Below, one piece after another: positions 5,566 through 5,964 of a DNA stretch of 5,964 nt. The notes beneath the pieces are model-generated. The model had not been told where the DNA came from, did not search any database, and saw only the letters and a program-made list of their open reading frames with translations. Both the position numbers and the translations under genes were made by a program. This stretch comes from Chlamydiota bacterium (GTDB taxonomy: Bacteria; Auribacterota; UBA3054; B51-G9). The stretch is from contig QMOL01000199.1 of the NCBI GenBank assembly GCA_003648225.1, positions 1 through 5,964 on the forward strand. The letters are read 5' to 3'. The first letter of the stretch is position 1. The number at the start of each line of letters is the position of its first letter.

Positions 5566-5964
5566 TTATTGCAAAATATTTAGATGGCAAAAGAGTTTTC
5601 TCCAATAATTAACAAATAATAATTGACAAATGATAAATAATAAACAGCAAGGTTCCGGAATAACCGCATAATTCAAAACAACATTTCCCGTATCCGAAGC
5701 CGTTTTCCCGTCAACAGCAATGTGATATGTTTGCCCGGAATCAAATTGAAAAGTAACTTCACTTGTTATAATGCCCGGACCGGCGTCGTCATTAGCGGCT
5801 ATTTGCGTAAGATTGTTTACAGCTGAACCTGTATATACGGCAAGAACGGTATCGAAGTCACTACCGGATGTATCAATCACAAGTGTATCTCCCTCAGCAG
5901 AATTATCCGGAGCCATAGCAGAGGAGTTTTCCGACCAATCCCACCAGACGGAATGATAAGGACC
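5566..5964 (-). CDS. Secreted protein with PPC-like beta domain and PEP-CTERM-like anchor, C-terminal part
   Basis: The frame is open from the right edge to the TAA at 5568-5566, giving 132 visible residues. The ATG at 5916-5914 is internal, because codons before it (GPYHSVWWDWSENSSA) continue the domain. That domain has the pattern SVWWDW..., TLVIDTSGSDFDTVLAVYTG, ANDDAGPG, SEVTFQFDSGQTYHIAVDG, GNVVLNY. It resembles bacterial pre-peptidase C-terminal-like beta-sandwich modules that are often repeated in large exported proteins. The end has the PEP-CTERM layout: IPEP at about 5661-5650, a hydrophobic stretch LLFIICQLLFVNYW, then RK and a short tail. In the known system an exosortase processes such tails; no exosortase is in this window. 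The tail is longer than usual after RK (LFCHLNILQ). The helix is encoded by a heptamer repeat. Function beyond surface location is unknown. Confidence 0.75.
   Translation of the reverse strand, partial: GPYHSVWWDWSENSSAMAPDNSAEGDTLVIDTSGSDFDTVLAVYTGSAVNNLTQIAANDDAGPGIITSEVTFQFDSGQTYHIAVDGKTASDTGNVVLNYAVIPEPCCLLFIICQLLFVNYWRKLFCHLNILQ
5604..5645 (+). repeat. Six degenerate heptamers encoding the PEP-CTERM-like membrane helix
   Basis: On the plus strand the units are AATAATT, AACAAAT, AATAATT, GACAAAT, GATAAAT and AATAAAC with no gaps. Read on the minus strand the 42 bases encode a 7-residue repeat, LLFIICQ then LLFVNYW, which is the hydrophobic segment of the C-terminal anchor. The repeat begins four bases beyond the IPEP codons. 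Confidence 0.75.

Noticed and set aside
5771..5956. A 61-codon plus-strand frame at the right edge
   Set aside because: It lies opposite the clear beta-domain coding sequence and shows no motif of its own.

Overview
The window is AT-rich bacterial DNA, and every convincing gene is on the minus strand. Three family-level clues point to the PVC group, most likely a Lentisphaerota/Kiritimatiellota-like bacterium. These are a secreted protein beginning with the THYVSP..NWATAANTIEDA pattern of right-handed beta-helix surface proteins, a protein fragment with the SVWWDW...DTVLAVYTG pattern followed by a PEP-CTERM-like tail, and a large hybrid histidine kinase. This placement is recall of family patterns, not a search result. 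I see no rRNA, tRNA, CRISPR array, transposase or phage gene.

Layout from right to left, which is the direction of transcription. At 5964-5566 is the C-terminal end of a secreted PEP-CTERM-like protein that runs off the right edge. Next is a TMTC-like multi-pass membrane protein with a C-terminal TPR array (5423-3648). Its first membrane helix is encoded upstream of the first usable start codon, so its true start is unresolved. After about 200 bp of AT-rich spacer comes an 876-codon hybrid histidine kinase (3445-815). Its first 100 residues look like the exported start of a beta-helix surface protein joined to the middle of a GAF-containing kinase. A possible terminator and a consensus sigma-70 promoter (728-699) then lead, through a leader of about 160 nt, to a secreted beta-helix protein that starts at 529 and leaves the left edge.

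No pathway is evident. The common theme is the cell surface: two secreted proteins, one envelope glycosyltransferase-like protein, and a sensor kinase carrying the export front of a third surface protein. The most distinctive feature is a set of short degenerate tandem repeats with 7-, 7-, 8- and 15-bp periods that lie inside or at the start of reading frames and are translated. One supplies the start codon of the kinase gene. One encodes a membrane loop of the TPR protein. One encodes the hydrophobic helix of the PEP-CTERM-like tail. One precedes the TPR protein's first helix. A second notable structure is a hairpin over the start site of the leftmost gene that leaves the Shine-Dalgarno sequence in a bulge. 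I do not claim a new defence or metabolic system here.
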